A DNA stretch of 64,000 nucleotides from Leucobacter chromiisoli (lineage in GTDB: Bacteria > Actinomycetota > Actinomycetes > Actinomycetales > Microbacteriaceae). Shown here one piece after another: positions 38,179 through 47,458 of this stretch. The stretch lies in assembly GCF_016522505.1 (NCBI RefSeq), contig NZ_JAEHOH010000002.1, positions 33,589 through 97,588 on the forward strand, given 5' to 3'. Below the pieces are notes generated by a model, which had not been told where the DNA came from, made no database searches, and worked only from the letters and a program-made list of their open reading frames with translations. Made by a program: the position numbers and the translations under genes. How positions within the stretch are numbered: the stretch's first letter is position 1; each line of letters opens with the position of its first letter.

Positions 38179-39033
38179 GTGGTGACGAACGCGACCGAGA
38201 CCACCCCGACCGGGCGGCCGGAGCGACTCATCCCGGTTCCGCAGGAGCTCGAGAGCCACGGGCCCGCCCGCACCATCGCGATGTGCAACCAGAAGGGCGG
38301 GGTGGGCAAGACCACCACGACGATCAACCTGGGCGCCGCGCTCGCGCGCTACGGCCGCCGGGTGCTCGCCGTCGACTTCGATCCGCAGGGCGCGCTCTCG
38401 GCCGGCCTCGGCGTGGCCGCTCACGACGTGCCCACGATCTACGACCTGATGCTCGGCCACGAGAAGGATCCCCGCGCGGCGATCCAGCAGACCGAGACGC
38501 TGGGTCTCGACGTGATCCCCGCGAACATCGACCTCTCCGCGGCTGAGGTGCACCTCGTCTCCGAGGTCGCGCGGGAGCAGATCCTCGCCGGCGTGCTGCG
38601 CAAGGTCGCCTCCGACTACGACGTCATCCTGATCGACTGCCAGCCGTCGCTCGGCCTGCTCACCGTCAACGCGCTCACGGCGAGCCACGGCGTGCTGATC
38701 CCGCTGGCCTGCGAGTACTTCGCGCTGCGCGGCGTGGCGCTGCTCATCGAGACGATCGAGAAGGTGCGGGATCGCCTCAACCCCATGATCGACCTCGACG
38801 GCATCATCGCGACCATGTACGACTCCCGCACCCTGCACGCGCGCGAGGTGCTCGAGCGCGTCGTCGACACCTTCGGCGACAAGGTCTTCGACACCGTGAT
38901 CGGCCGCACCGTGAAGCTGCCCGACGCGTCGGTGGCGGCGAAGCCCATCCTCGACTACGCGCCCGCGAACCCGGCTTCGGAGGCGTACCTGAAGCTCGCC
39001 CGCGAGCTGGTGGAGCGCGGCCTCGTCGCGTGA
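38179..39033 (+). CDS. parA: ParA/Soj-family ATPase
   Basis: A 284-residue deviant-Walker ATPase with CNQKGGVGKTTTTINLGAALA (Walker A Lys pair) near residue 38, VDFDPQGALSAGLG, DVILIDCQPSLGLLTVNAL and a C-terminal LARELVERGL helix. A tail of about 30 residues precedes the ATPase. It lies just before scpA-scpB. In actinobacteria this unlinked parA copy neighbours the condensin genes, suggesting a role in chromosome organisation or segregation. Confidence 0.88.
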   Translation: MVTNATETTPTGRPERLIPVPQELESHGPARTIAMCNQKGGVGKTTTTINLGAALARYGRRVLAVDFDPQGALSAGLGVAAHDVPTIYDLMLGHEKDPRAAIQQTETLGLDVIPANIDLSAAEVHLVSEVAREQILAGVLRKVASDYDVILIDCQPSLGLLTVNALTASHGVLIPLACEYFALRGVALLIETIEKVRDRLNPMIDLDGIIATMYDSRTLHAREVLERVVDTFGDKVFDTVIGRTVKLPDASVAAKPILDYAPANPASEAYLKLARELVERGLVA

Positions 39034-39037
39034 ACCC

Positions 39038-39913
39038 ATGATCGCGCGCGGCACTGACGGGGAGGCGGACGCGCGGGGCGCGGCCGCTGATCCCGAGCTG
39101 CCCGCGGAGGCTCCCGGCAACGGCAACGGCGACGGCTTCCGCGTCTCGCTCGAGGTGTTCGACGGCCCCTTCGACCTGCTGCTGAACCTCATCGGCAAGC
39201 ACGAGCTCGACATCACCGAGGTCTCGCTGAGCCTCGTCACCGACGAGTTCATCGCCTACCTCGCGAAGCTCGAGGGGCAGGGGATCGCCCTGCTGGATCG
39301 CGCCTCCGAGTTCCTCGTGGTGGCGGCGACGCTGCTCGACCTGAAGATCGCGAGCCTGCTGCCACAGGGCGAGGTGGTCGATGCCGAGGACGTCGCGCTG
39401 CTCGAGGCCCGCGACCTGCTCTTCGCCCGGCTCCTGCAGTACCGGGCGTTCAAGCAGGCGAGCGCGTGGTTCCGCGAGCGCCTCGACGCGGAGGGGGCCC
39501 GGCACCCGAGGCTCGTGCCGCTCGAGGCGAAGTACCGGCAGCGCGGGCCCGAGCTCGTCTGGACGCTCTCCGTCGAGGATTTCGCGGCCCTCGCCACGCT
39601 CGCGTTCGCGCCGCGGGAGATCCCGACCGTCGGCCTCGACCACCTGCACGCGCCGCTCGTCTCCATCCGGGAGCAGGCCGCCATCGTGGTCGCGCTGCTG
39701 CGCTCCGAGGGGGCGAGCACGTTCAGGCAGGTGATCGCGGGGGTGTCTGAGCGGGGCGTCGTCGTCGCGAGGTTTCTCGCGATCCTGGAGCTGTACCGCC
39801 GCTCGGCGGTGAGCTTCGAGCAGGTGGAGCCGCTCGGCGAGCTGACGGTGCGGTGGGTCGGCGAGAGCTGGTCGGACGACGAGCTTGCTACGTTAGGCAG
39901 TGATTATGACTGA
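39038..39913 (+). CDS. scpA: Segregation and condensation protein A
   Basis: A 291-residue kleisin that bridges Smc heads in condensin. An acidic, Gly/Asn-rich N-terminal tail precedes VSLEVFDGPFDLLLNLIGKHELDITEVSLSLVTDEFIAYL. Then come the ScpA helix SEFLVVAATLLDLKIASLLP and the C-terminal winged helix near FLAILELYRRSAVSFEQ. It overlaps scpB by 8 nt (stop at 39911-39913, scpB ATG at 39906). Confidence 0.91.
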   Translation: MIARGTDGEADARGAAADPELPAEAPGNGNGDGFRVSLEVFDGPFDLLLNLIGKHELDITEVSLSLVTDEFIAYLAKLEGQGIALLDRASEFLVVAATLLDLKIASLLPQGEVVDAEDVALLEARDLLFARLLQYRAFKQASAWFRERLDAEGARHPRLVPLEAKYRQRGPELVWTLSVEDFAALATLAFAPREIPTVGLDHLHAPLVSIREQAAIVVALLRSEGASTFRQVIAGVSERGVVVARFLAILELYRRSAVSFEQVEPLGELTVRWVGESWSDDELATLGSDYD

Positions 39914-40649
39914 GATCGAGAGGACCGTCGCCGAATCGGGGACGCAATTGCACGTTTCGGAGCCCGGGAAAGATGCTGTAGCGTCCCCGATTTCGGAGCA
40001 GGGGACCGGAAGCGCGGGGAACGCCGGGGGAACCGGAGAGACCGACGATGCCGAGGGCGCCGAGAGCGCGAGCGGACTGGCCCGCGCCCGCGAGGCGCAC
40101 CCCCTCGCGCAGCAGCTGGAGGCGCTGCTGCTCGTCGCCGACGAGCCGATCAGCGCGGTCGGGCTCGCCACGGCGACCGACCGGCCGGTGCGCGAGGTGC
40201 GCGCCGCGCTCGCCTCCCTCGTGCGCGACTACGACGGCGACGGATCCGGCCCCCAGCGCGGCTTCGAACTGCGCGAGGTCGCGGGAGGCTACCGCTTCTA
40301 CGTACGCGAGAGCCTCGACCCCGTGGTGGCCGACTTCGTGCAGCAGCAGACTCCCGCGAGGCTGTCGCAGGCGGCGCTCGAGACGCTCGCGGTCATCGCC
40401 TATCGGCAGCCCATCTCGCGCGGCGCCATCGCCTCGATCCGCGCGGTCAACGTGGACTCCGTGGTGCGCACCCTCGCCTCCCGGGGGCTCATCACCGAGG
40501 TGGGACAGGAGCCCGAGACGGGAGCCCTGCTCTACGGCACGACCGACGCGCTGCTCGGGCACCTCGGCATCTCGGGGGTCGAGGAGCTGCCACCGATCGC
40601 ACCCCTGCTCGACGACGGCCTGGAGGGCTTCGAGAATGAACGACTCTAG
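39906..40649 (+). CDS. scpB: Segregation and condensation protein B (with palindromic repeat in its coding sequence)
   Basis: A 247-residue winged-helix partner of ScpA/Smc: HPLAQQLEALLLVADEPISA, REVAGGYRFYVRESLDPVV, LSQAALETLAVIAYRQPISRGAIASIRAVNVDSVVRTL and YGTTDALLGHLGI. The first 60 residues are poorly conserved, low-complexity sequence. Residues 10-31 of this tail are encoded by the palindromic repeat at 39932-39996, so the element contributes protein sequence while keeping the frame open. The core domains are intact, so function should be preserved. Confidence 0.9.
   Translation: MTEIERTVAESGTQLHVSEPGKDAVASPISEQGTGSAGNAGGTGETDDAEGAESASGLARAREAHPLAQQLEALLLVADEPISAVGLATATDRPVREVRAALASLVRDYDGDGSGPQRGFELREVAGGYRFYVRESLDPVVADFVQQQTPARLSQAALETLAVIAYRQPISRGAIASIRAVNVDSVVRTLASRGLITEVGQEPETGALLYGTTDALLGHLGISGVEELPPIAPLLDDGLEGFENERL
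39932..39996. repeat. Short palindromic repeat, copy B (inside scpB)
   Basis: A 65-bp hairpin-forming element. Arm TCGGGGACGC (39936-39945) pairs with GCGTCCCCGA (39981-39990), and inner TTTC pairs with GAAA around an AGCCCGG-type loop. Arms and layout match copy A at 8527-8589. It lies wholly within the scpB 5' coding region and adds about 22 codons there. Confidence 0.7.
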
Positions 40650-41907
40650 CAAGCGCGCCCGCGGGACGGGATCACGTGATGGGGGGTCCCGCGGCGCGGG
40701 CTCTCGCGGTGCGGGATCCGGTGGATCTGGCGGTTCGGGGTCTGGCGGGGCGGGATCCGGCGGCGGGCTCGGCGGATCTGGCGGCGGGCTCGGCGGCTCC
40801 TTCTCGGTCGACGGGCAGGCCGTCGAGATCGACCTCGCCGAGTTCGGCTGGCCGGGAGACGAGCCGGCCGGTTCGAGCGAGGGATCGGCCCGCGGCGGCG
40901 GTTCGCGATCAGGCGGCGGTGCGGGATCCGACGGCGGTTCGGGATCCGGATCCGCACCCGAGGACGACGGCCGCGTCCGCCTGCAGAAGGCGCTCGCGCA
41001 CGCCGGCGTCGCATCGCGCCGCGCCTGCGAGACGCTCATCGCGAGCGGCCGGGTCACGGTGAACGGCCGCGTCGAGCGCGAGCTCGGCAGCCGGATCGAC
41101 GTCGACGCCGACGAGGTGCGCGTCGACGGCGTGGTCGTGCAGCTCGACGTCTCCAAGCGCTACTTCGTGCTCAACAAGCCGCGCGGCGTCGTGTCGACGA
41201 TGTCGGACGAGCAGGGGCGCCCGGATCTGCGGGAGTTCGCGGATCAGGTGGAGGATCGCCTCTACAACGTGGGCCGCCTCGACACCGACACGAGCGGGCT
41301 GCTGGTGCTCACGAACGACGGCGAGCTGGCGCACAAGCTCGCGCACCCGAGCTTCGGGGTGCAGAAGACCTACATCGCGAAGGTGCGCGGCCGGGTGACG
41401 CCGGCGGTGATCCAGCGCCTGAAGGAGGGCGTCGAGCTCAAGGACGGGCCGATCCGCGCCGACGCGGCGAAGCTGCTGCCCGGCGGCAGCGGCAAGACCC
41501 ACTCGCTCGTCGAGATCACCCTGCACTCGGGGCGCAACCGCATCGTGCGGCGCATGCTCGCCGAGGTCGGGCACCCGGTCGACGAGCTGGTGCGCCGGCA
41601 GTTCGGACCGCTCCACCTGGGCACCCTGAGGCTCGGCGAGCTGCGGGAGCTATCGGCGGCCGAGCGCGGCGCGCTGCTGAGCGCCGCCGAGGACGGGGCC
41701 GCCGATCCGAAGGGAATCGGATCGAAGAGCTCCGGTACGAAGGGCTCCGGCACGAAGGGCTCCGGTACGAAGGGTGCGAAGGCGTCGCAGCAGAACCGCC
41801 AGAAGCCCGTCACCGCCGGCCGGCCCGGCGACGGCAAGGGCGCGCGCGGCATGCGCGGGATCGCGTCCAAGGGCAGCCCCCACAACCGCAGGAAGGGAGC
41901 GCGATGA
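40636..41907 (+). CDS. rluB: Pseudouridine synthase, RluB/RsuA family
   Basis: A 423-residue rRNA pseudouridine synthase. After a Gly/Ser tail of about 100 residues come the S4 domain (VRLQKALAHAGVASRRACETLIASGRVTVNG), catalytic YNVGRLDTDTSGLLVLTNDGELAHKL with the Asp nucleophile, and SGRNRIVRRMLAEVGHPV. The C-terminal 60 residues are Lys/Gly/Ser-rich with three 15-bp tandem units (41731-41775). ATG 40636 overlaps the end of scpB. RluB acts on 23S rRNA near 2605; the exact target here is inferred. Confidence 0.9.
   Translation: MNDSSKRARGTGSRDGGSRGAGSRGAGSGGSGGSGSGGAGSGGGLGGSGGGLGGSFSVDGQAVEIDLAEFGWPGDEPAGSSEGSARGGGSRSGGGAGSDGGSGSGSAPEDDGRVRLQKALAHAGVASRRACETLIASGRVTVNGRVERELGSRIDVDADEVRVDGVVVQLDVSKRYFVLNKPRGVVSTMSDEQGRPDLREFADQVEDRLYNVGRLDTDTSGLLVLTNDGELAHKLAHPSFGVQKTYIAKVRGRVTPAVIQRLKEGVELKDGPIRADAAKLLPGGSGKTHSLVEITLHSGRNRIVRRMLAEVGHPVDELVRRQFGPLHLGTLRLGELRELSAAERGALLSAAEDGAADPKGIGSKSSGTKGSGTKGSGTKGAKASQQNRQKPVTAGRPGDGKGARGMRGIASKGSPHNRRKGAR
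41731..41775 (+). repeat. 15-bp tandem repeat in the rluB tail
   Basis: Three units of TCCGGTACGAAGGGC (41731, 41746, 41761) with single-base differences, encoding repeated SGTKG. The number of units could vary between strains. Confidence 0.75.
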
Positions 41908-43004
41908 GCGCCAGCACCTCCGAACTCGCCTCGCGGGTGCGCGGCCCGGTGCACGTGATCGGCGCGGGCCTGCTCGGCGCCAGCGTCGGTCTCGGCCTGC
42001 GCGAGCGCGGCGTCGACGTCACCCTCGAGGATCTCTCGCCGACCTCGGTCGCGCTCGCCGCCGACTACGGCGCCGGCCGCGCGCGCGCCGAGAGCGATCC
42101 CGAGCCCGCCCTCGTGGTCGTCGCGACGCCGCCCGACGTCACCGCCGACGCGATCGAGCGCGCGCTGATCCGCTTCCCGAACTCGGTCGTCACCGACGTG
42201 GCGAGCGTCAAGCTCGCCCCCTTCGAGGAGCTCACCCGTCGGGGCCTCGACCTCACGAACTACGTCGGCTCGCACCCGATGGCGGGGCGCGAGCGCGGGG
42301 GAGCGATCATGGCGCGCGCCGACCTCTTCGTGGCGCGCCCCTGGATCATCTGCCGCGACCACGAGACCCCGGCCGAGGCCCTCGCGCTCATCGAGGCGGT
42401 CGCGCTCGACCTCGGCTCGACCCCTCTCGAGATGACGCCGCAGGAGCACGACCGCGCAGTCTCGCTCGTCTCGCACCTGCCGCAGGTGGTGTCGAGCCTG
42501 CTCGCCGCGCGCCTCGTGCCCGCCACCGACCAGGCCATCGGGCTCGCCGGCCAGGGGCTGCGGGACACGACCCGCATCGCGTCGAGCGATCCCGAGCTGT
42601 GGGTGCAGATCCTCGGCGCCAACCGCCGCCCCGTGATCGAGGTGCTCGAGGCGTTCCAGAGCGATGTCGCGGCGTTCGCGGACGCGCTGCGGGATCCCGA
42701 GCAGCAGGGGGCGAAGCGGCGGATCGCCGACCTGCTCTCGGCGGGGAACCGCGGCGTGGCGAGGATCCCGGGCAAGCACGGCACCTCGGAGCGGTTCGCG
42801 AAGATCACCGTGCTCGTCGACGACCGGCCGGGCGAGCTGGCGCGACTGCTCACCGAGCTCGGAGAACTGGGCATTAATATGGAAGACTTGCGTCTCGAGC
42901 ACTCGCCGGGCGCTCAGATCGGCTTCGCGGAGATCGCGGTGCTGCCCGAGGTCGCCGAACGCGCGGTCGCCGACCTCGTCGAACGCGGATGGAGAACGCT
43001 GTGA
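41904..43004 (+). CDS. tyrA: Prephenate dehydrogenase
   Basis: A 366-residue NAD-dependent enzyme converting prephenate to 4-hydroxyphenylpyruvate for tyrosine synthesis. Rossmann motif [21 protein letters not shown] is at the N-terminus. [15 protein letters not shown] with the catalytic His is near residue 125, [14 protein letters not shown] follows, and a C-terminal ACT domain ([29 protein letters not shown]) can give amino-acid feedback. It overlaps rluB (ATGA) and cmk (GTGA) within the conserved housekeeping run. Confidence 0.9.
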   Translation: MSASTSELASRVRGPVHVIGAGLLGASVGLGLRERGVDVTLEDLSPTSVALAADYGAGRARAESDPEPALVVVATPPDVTADAIERALIRFPNSVVTDVASVKLAPFEELTRRGLDLTNYVGSHPMAGRERGGAIMARADLFVARPWIICRDHETPAEALALIEAVALDLGSTPLEMTPQEHDRAVSLVSHLPQVVSSLLAARLVPATDQAIGLAGQGLRDTTRIASSDPELWVQILGANRRPVIEVLEAFQSDVAAFADALRDPEQQGAKRRIADLLSAGNRGVARIPGKHGTSERFAKITVLVDDRPGELARLLTELGELGINMEDLRLEHSPGAQIGFAEIAVLPEVAERAVADLVERGWRTL

Positions 43005-43717
43005 CCGTACTAGTCGCCATCGACGGCCCCGCCGGCAGCGGCAAGTCGAGCGTCTCTCGCGCCGCCGCGGATCGGCTGGGATTCGGGATCCTCGACACGG
43101 GCGCCGCGTATCGCGCGCTCGCGTGGGCGGCGCTGCGCACCGGGACCGACCTCGACGACTCGCAGGCGATCACCGACCTGCTCGCGGCGTGGGCCTACGA
43201 GATCACGCTGCGCGGCGAGCAGCGCGTGACGGTGCGCCTGCCGGATCCGGAGGCCGGGCGCCTCTCGGAGACCGTGGACGTCACGGCCGAGATCCGGGAT
43301 CCCGGCATCAGCGCCCAGGTGAGCCGCGTGTCCAAGCACCCGGCGGTGCGGGTCTCGCTGAACGCGATGTTCCGGCGGATCGTCGCCGAGTCCGGGCTGC
43401 CCGGCGTGGTCATCGAGGGGCGCGACATCACCACCGTCGTGGCGCCCGACGCGCCGGTGCGGATCCTGATGACGGCCTCGCCCGAGGTGCGCGCGCAGCG
43501 CCGCGCCGGCGAGCTCCCCGGCGCGAGCCGCGAGGACGTGCTGGCCGACATCCTCGCCCGCGACGCGAAGGACGCGCTCGTGGTCGACTTCGTCAACCCC
43601 GCACCCGGGGTCTCGCTCGTGGATACGAGCGACTTCGACTTCGAGCAGTCGGTGCAGGCTGTGATCGACATCGTGCGGGGCGCGCAGGGCGCGGCCGCAG
43701 GGGAGGAAACCCAATGA
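43001..43717 (+). CDS. cmk: Cytidylate kinase
   Basis: A 238-residue (d)CMP kinase: P-loop [61 protein letters not shown] and [13 protein letters not shown] lid region. GTG 43001 is chosen over ATG 42989 because GGAG lies 6 nt upstream and GTGA overlaps the tyrA stop. der follows with an ATGA overlap, the usual actinobacterial cmk-der pair. Confidence 0.91.
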   Translation: MTVLVAIDGPAGSGKSSVSRAAADRLGFGILDTGAAYRALAWAALRTGTDLDDSQAITDLLAAWAYEITLRGEQRVTVRLPDPEAGRLSETVDVTAEIRDPGISAQVSRVSKHPAVRVSLNAMFRRIVAESGLPGVVIEGRDITTVVAPDAPVRILMTASPEVRAQRRAGELPGASREDVLADILARDAKDALVVDFVNPAPGVSLVDTSDFDFEQSVQAVIDIVRGAQGAAAGEETQ

Positions 43718-45252
43718 CTGAGCAGAACCAGGCGCCCGAGGAGGTCGGGTTCGACCCGGCGGCCATCGGCGACGACGAGGTGATCGTCTCCGACGAGTTC
43801 GACGGGAGCGTCACCGACGAGGAGCGGCTGCGCGCCATGCGCTCGAACCTCGAGAGCTTCGCGCTCGAGGACGACGACCTCTCGCTCATCGGCGAGGACG
43901 GGGAGTTCCTCGGCTTCACCCAGCCCGAGGCCGAGGCGCTGCCCGTGGTCGCGATCGTGGGCCGCCCGAACGTGGGCAAGTCGGCGCTCGTGAACCGCAT
44001 CCTGGGCCGGCGCGAGGCCGTGGTCGAGGACGTGCCCGGCGTGACCCGCGACCGCGTCAGCTACCAGGCGGAGTGGGTCGGCAAGCGCTTCACCCTCGTC
44101 GACACGGGCGGCTGGGAGCCCGACGCGAAGGGCATCGACGCCTCCGTGGCGCAGCAGGCCGAGGTGGCCATCGAGCTGTGCGACGCGGTGATGTTCGTGG
44201 TCGACACCCGCGTCGGCCCCACCGCCACCGACGAGCGCGTCGTGCAGCTGCTGCGCCGCACCGACAAGCCGGTCTTCCTCGTGGCGAACAAGGTCGACGA
44301 CGCGGTGCTCGAGCCCGAGGCGGCGCAGCTGTGGTCGCTCGGCCTCGGCGAGCCGCACCCGGTCTCCGCGCTGCACGGGCGCGGCGTCGCCGACCTGCTC
44401 GACCAGGTCATCGCGGCGCTGCCGAAGGAATCCGCCGTCGCGCAGCCGAAGCTCGCGGGGCCGCGGCGCGTGGCGATCCTCGGCCGCCCGAACGTGGGCA
44501 AGTCGAGCCTGCTGAACAAGGCCGCCGGCGAGGAGCGCGTCGTGGTGAACGACCTCGCGGGCACCACCCGCGACCCGGTCGACGAGCAGGTGGAGATCGC
44601 GGGCCGCGTCTGGACCTTCGTCGACACGGCCGGCATCCGCCGCCGCGTGCACCTGCAGAAGGGCGCCGACTTCTACGCCTCGCTGCGCACGACGGCCGCC
44701 CTCGAGAAGGCCGAGGTCGCCGTCGTGATGATCGACGTGACGCAGGAGATCAGCGACCAGGACCTGCGCATCGTCGACCTCGTGCTCGAGTCGGGCCGCG
44801 CGCTCGTGCTCGCCTTCAACAAGTGGGACCTGCTCGACGACGACCGCCGCCGCTACCTGGAGCGCGAGATCGAGCAGGATCTCGCGCACGTCGAGTGGGC
44901 GCCGCGCGTCAACATCTCGGCGCGCACCGGCCGCCACCTCGAGAAGCTGGTGCCCTCGCTGGAGACGGCGCTCGAGTCGTGGGACACCCGCATCCCGACC
45001 GCGAAGTTCAACGCGTTCGTCGCGGAGCTCGTGCAGGAGCACCCGCACCCGCTGCGCGGCGGCAAGCAGCCCCGCATCCTGTTCGGCACCCAGGTGCAGA
45101 ACCGGCCGCCGACGTTCGTGCTGTTCACCTCGGGCTTCCTCGAGCCGCAGTACCGCCGCTTCATCCAGCGCCGCCTGCGCGAGCGTTACGGCTTCGAGGG
45201 GACCCCGATCGTGCTCAACATGCGCATCCGCGAGCGTCGCGCCCGCCGGTAG
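43714..45252 (+). CDS. der: Ribosome-associated GTPase Der (EngA)
   Basis: A 512-residue GTPase with two G domains: [24 protein letters not shown] in the first and [29 protein letters not shown] in the second. A KH-like domain follows ([36 protein letters not shown]). An acidic tail of about 70 residues precedes the first domain, common in actinobacterial Der. It helps 50S ribosome assembly. A GGGGAGG box precedes the ATG, which overlaps the cmk stop. Confidence 0.94.
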   Translation: MTEQNQAPEEVGFDPAAIGDDEVIVSDEFDGSVTDEERLRAMRSNLESFALEDDDLSLIGEDGEFLGFTQPEAEALPVVAIVGRPNVGKSALVNRILGRREAVVEDVPGVTRDRVSYQAEWVGKRFTLVDTGGWEPDAKGIDASVAQQAEVAIELCDAVMFVVDTRVGPTATDERVVQLLRRTDKPVFLVANKVDDAVLEPEAAQLWSLGLGEPHPVSALHGRGVADLLDQVIAALPKESAVAQPKLAGPRRVAILGRPNVGKSSLLNKAAGEERVVVNDLAGTTRDPVDEQVEIAGRVWTFVDTAGIRRRVHLQKGADFYASLRTTAALEKAEVAVVMIDVTQEISDQDLRIVDLVLESGRALVLAFNKWDLLDDDRRRYLEREIEQDLAHVEWAPRVNISARTGRHLEKLVPSLETALESWDTRIPTAKFNAFVAELVQEHPHPLRGGKQPRILFGTQVQNRPPTFVLFTSGFLEPQYRRFIQRRLRERYGFEGTPIVLNMRIRERRARR

Positions 45253-45290
45253 CGGCGGGTGGGGGCGCGGGCCCGGTCTTGCGCTCCCCG

Positions 45291-45390
45291 CCGCCGCTGC
45301 TGCGGCCCTGCTGCCGCCGCCGCTGCTGCGGCCCTGCTGCCGCCGCCCTGCCGCCGCGGCCCTGCTGCCGCCGCCCTGCCGCCGCCGCGA
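45291..45390. repeat. GC-only tandem repeat downstream of der
   Basis: Decaying units built from GCTGCTGCGGCCCTGCTG with CCGCC spacers (period about 26 bp at first), with almost no A or T. It fills most of the spacer between der and the DUF817 gene. No gene is seen in it. Confidence 0.7.
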
Positions 45391-45391
45391 A

Positions 45392-45443
45392 TGGATGGGT
45401 GTTGTGCGAACGGACGGATGATGTACGGTGAACTACCCATCCA
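45392..45443. repeat. Inverted repeat in the der-DUF817 spacer
   Basis: TGGATGGGT (45392-45400) and ACCCATCCA (45435-45443) are perfect 9-bp arms 34 bp apart. This may be a weak terminator for the long housekeeping operon or an operator; nothing else is visible in the spacer. Confidence 0.4.
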
Positions 45444-45525
45444 CTCGCGGAACAGGCGTCCACTCGCGAATCAGAGTCGCCGCGAGCCGAGCTGGCCTCC
45501 CCGGGTTCTCACGTTCGGGCATCGC

Positions 45526-45531
45526 TAGGCT
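45526..45531 (+). promoter_or_regulatory. -10 box of the DUF817 gene (leaderless start)
   Basis: TAGGCT, then 6 nt, then GTG 45538. No ribosome-binding site is present. Same geometry as argF, argH and hutD. Confidence 0.55.
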
Positions 45532-45537
45532 CGAAAC

Positions 45538-46614
45538 GTGGCAGAGCCGAACTCCTCAGGGTCGCACGACGGCGGTTCCGCGAGCGACCGCGGGAGCGGT
45601 CACCCTCGTGAGCATCCGCACGACCGCGGAAGCACCCCAGACCGCGGAAGCGTGCACAACCGCGGAAGCACCCCAGACCGCGGAAGCACCCCAGACCGCG
45701 GAAGCGCGCACAACCGCGAGCTGACCCGGCTCGAGCGCGCGATCGACCGGGCGGCGCACCGCGTACTCGCCGGGAAGCCCGCCACCGGGCTGCGCGGCTT
45801 CGCCGTCGAGGCCGCGGTCTTCGTGCTGAAGCAGGCGTGGGCCTGCGTCTTCGGGGCACTGCTGCTCGCGGTGATCGTGGCTGCGCGCCTCTGGTACCCC
45901 GACGACGCCCTGCTCGCCAGGAACGACGCCCTCACGATCGCGGCGGTGCTGATCCAGATCGGCATGCTCGCATTTCGGCTCGAGAGCGGCCGCGAGCTGT
46001 GGGTGATCGTGCTGTTCCACATCACGGGCACGGCCATGGAGCTCTTCAAGACCGACATGGGCTCGTGGAGCTACGACGGGGATGGCGTGCTGCGCATCGG
46101 CGCGGTGCCGCTCTTCAGCGGCTTCATGTACGCGGCCGTCGGCTCGTACATGGTGCGGGTGTTCCGGCTGCACGAGCTGCGCTTCAGCCGCTACCCGGCG
46201 CGGTGGGCCACGACGGTGCTCGCGGCGCTCATCTACCTGAACTTCTTCGGCCACCATTACGTCTGGGACTTCCGGTGGGTGCTGCTCGCGGGCGTCGTGC
46301 TGCTGTGGTGGCGCACGATCATGCACTTCCGGGTGTGGCGGGCCTGGCTGCGGGCGCCGCAGCTGCTGATCTTCGCGGGGGTCGCGCTGTTCATCTGGCT
46401 CGCCGAGAACATCGCCACCTGGGGCGGCGCCTGGCTCTACCCGGACCAGCTCGACGGCTGGCACCTCGTGTCGCCGCAGAAGCTGATCTCCTGGTTCCTG
46501 CTGATGATCATCTCGGTCGTGATGGTCACCTGGGTGTACCCTCCGAGGGCGCCGGATCCCGAATCAGGCCCGGATTCCGAGCCCGGCCAGGATCCCGCGC
46601 GAGATGCCGGATAG
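45538..46614 (+). CDS. DUF817-family membrane protein
   Basis: A 358-residue protein. After about 60 hydrophilic residues there are about seven or eight membrane spans, with the DUF817 core FHITGTAMELFKTDMGSWSYDG, AVPLFSGFMYAAVGSYMVR and YLNFFGHHYVWDFRW. The biochemical role of DUF817 is unknown. Residues about 30-59 are a perfect-looking repeat (DRGSTP/HNRGS) encoded by five 18-bp units, so length may vary between strains. The tail ends in a Pro/Asp/Glu-rich stretch. Confidence 0.82.
   Translation: MAEPNSSGSHDGGSASDRGSGHPREHPHDRGSTPDRGSVHNRGSTPDRGSTPDRGSAHNRELTRLERAIDRAAHRVLAGKPATGLRGFAVEAAVFVLKQAWACVFGALLLAVIVAARLWYPDDALLARNDALTIAAVLIQIGMLAFRLESGRELWVIVLFHITGTAMELFKTDMGSWSYDGDGVLRIGAVPLFSGFMYAAVGSYMVRVFRLHELRFSRYPARWATTVLAALIYLNFFGHHYVWDFRWVLLAGVVLLWWRTIMHFRVWRAWLRAPQLLIFAGVALFIWLAENIATWGGAWLYPDQLDGWHLVSPQKLISWFLLMIISVVMVTWVYPPRAPDPESGPDSEPGQDPARDAG
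45624..45713 (+). repeat. 18-bp tandem repeat in the DUF817 gene
   Basis: Five units starting CCGCGGAAGC. Units 1, 3 and 4 are identical (CCGCGGAAGCACCCCAGA); units 2 and 5 are a variant ending in CACAA. All are in frame, giving a six-residue peptide repeat in the hydrophilic N-terminus. Confidence 0.85.
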
Positions 46615-46661
46615 AGGCGGGCGCAGGGTCCCGAGCCCGGGCGCGCTCCCGACCCCGAACG

Positions 46662-46703
46662 GCGTTCTGCGCCGGATCCGTGAGGGGATCCGGCGCAGAA
46701 CGC
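46662..46703. terminator. Bidirectional terminator between converging DUF817 and DUF4190-type genes
   Basis: An 18-bp perfect stem (46662-46679 with 46686-46703) around the loop GTGAGG. It sits between the stops of two convergent genes, the expected place for a shared terminator. Confidence 0.8.
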
Positions 46704-46734
46704 TGACTCGGAGTACGGGGCCTCGCGGCCCACA

Positions 46735-47196
46735 CTAGGAGAGGAAGGGGAGCGTGAAGATCCCGAAGCTCAGCAGCGACAGCACCACGATCAGCGCGAG
46801 CGCCGCGAGGGCGAGCATCGCCCCGTTGAGCGCGATGCCCCAGATGGTGAGCGTGCGCTCCGAGGTGCCGCGGCGCAGCGCGACGATGCCGAGGATCAGG
46901 CCGGCGAGCGGGGCGAAGAAGGTCCAGCCGCTCACGACCGAGACGAGGCCCAGCACGAAGCTCGCGATGCCGAGCCCGCGGGTGTCGTCGTTCGCGACCG
47001 CCGGTGCGGTACCGACGGGCTGCGCGGATCCGGCCGGATGCATCGACCGGCCCGGCTGAGCGCCGTTCGCGGCCTCGGCCGGCGCGGCGGCGGCTTCGCC
47101 GAGCAGGGACGTGTCGGCGAGCGGCGTCGTCTGCGCGGTGTCGGCCAGCACGGCGGTGTCGGCGAGCGGGGTGGTGGGGAAGGTTGCGGTGCTCAT
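46735..47196 (-). CDS. DUF4190-type small membrane protein
   Basis: A 153-residue protein. An Ala/Pro/Thr-rich N-terminus of about 75 residues with the repeat-like TTPLADT is followed by two membrane segments (GIASFVLGLVSVVSGWTFFAPLAGLILGIVAL and WGIALNGAMLALAALALIVVL). This double-helix layout is typical of DUF4190 proteins of unknown role. ATG 47196 has GAGGAG 8 nt upstream. Confidence 0.72.
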   Translation of the reverse strand: MSTATFPTTPLADTAVLADTAQTTPLADTSLLGEAAAAPAEAANGAQPGRSMHPAGSAQPVGTAPAVANDDTRGLGIASFVLGLVSVVSGWTFFAPLAGLILGIVALRRGTSERTLTIWGIALNGAMLALAALALIVVLSLLSFGIFTLPFLS

Positions 47197-47305
47197 GGTG
47201 TCGGCTCCTCGGACGGGGCGCTGCGGGGTGCTGCGCTTCGATACTTCGAGCGTAGGATCCGACCCCCGTGCCGCGCGTCCTCCCGCGGTGCCGTCCGAGT
47301 GATAC

Positions 47306-47410
47306 CGCGGTCTGATCCCGGGTTCGCGGTGCGATCCGGCCGCGGTCTGATCCCGAGCTCGCGGTGCGATCCGGCCGAGGTCTGATCCCGGGCCCGCAGT
47401 GTCGCCTCGC
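47306..47410. repeat. 35-bp direct tandem repeat
   Basis: Three head-to-tail units beginning CGCGGTCTGATCCCG at 47306 and 47341, and CGAGGTCTGATCCCG at 47376. The first two are nearly identical; the third has diverged at its end. It lies in the spacer between the MFS gene and the DUF4190-type gene, with no gene inside. Confidence 0.8.
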
Positions 47411-47458
47411 GGGCCCGGATGCCGCCCGGGCTGCATCCCGACCGGCATCCGGGGAGGA

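Noticed and set aside
45291..45390. Possible small gene in the GC-only repeat after der
   Set aside because: The stretch is a decaying tandem repeat with no start signals and no plausible protein composition.
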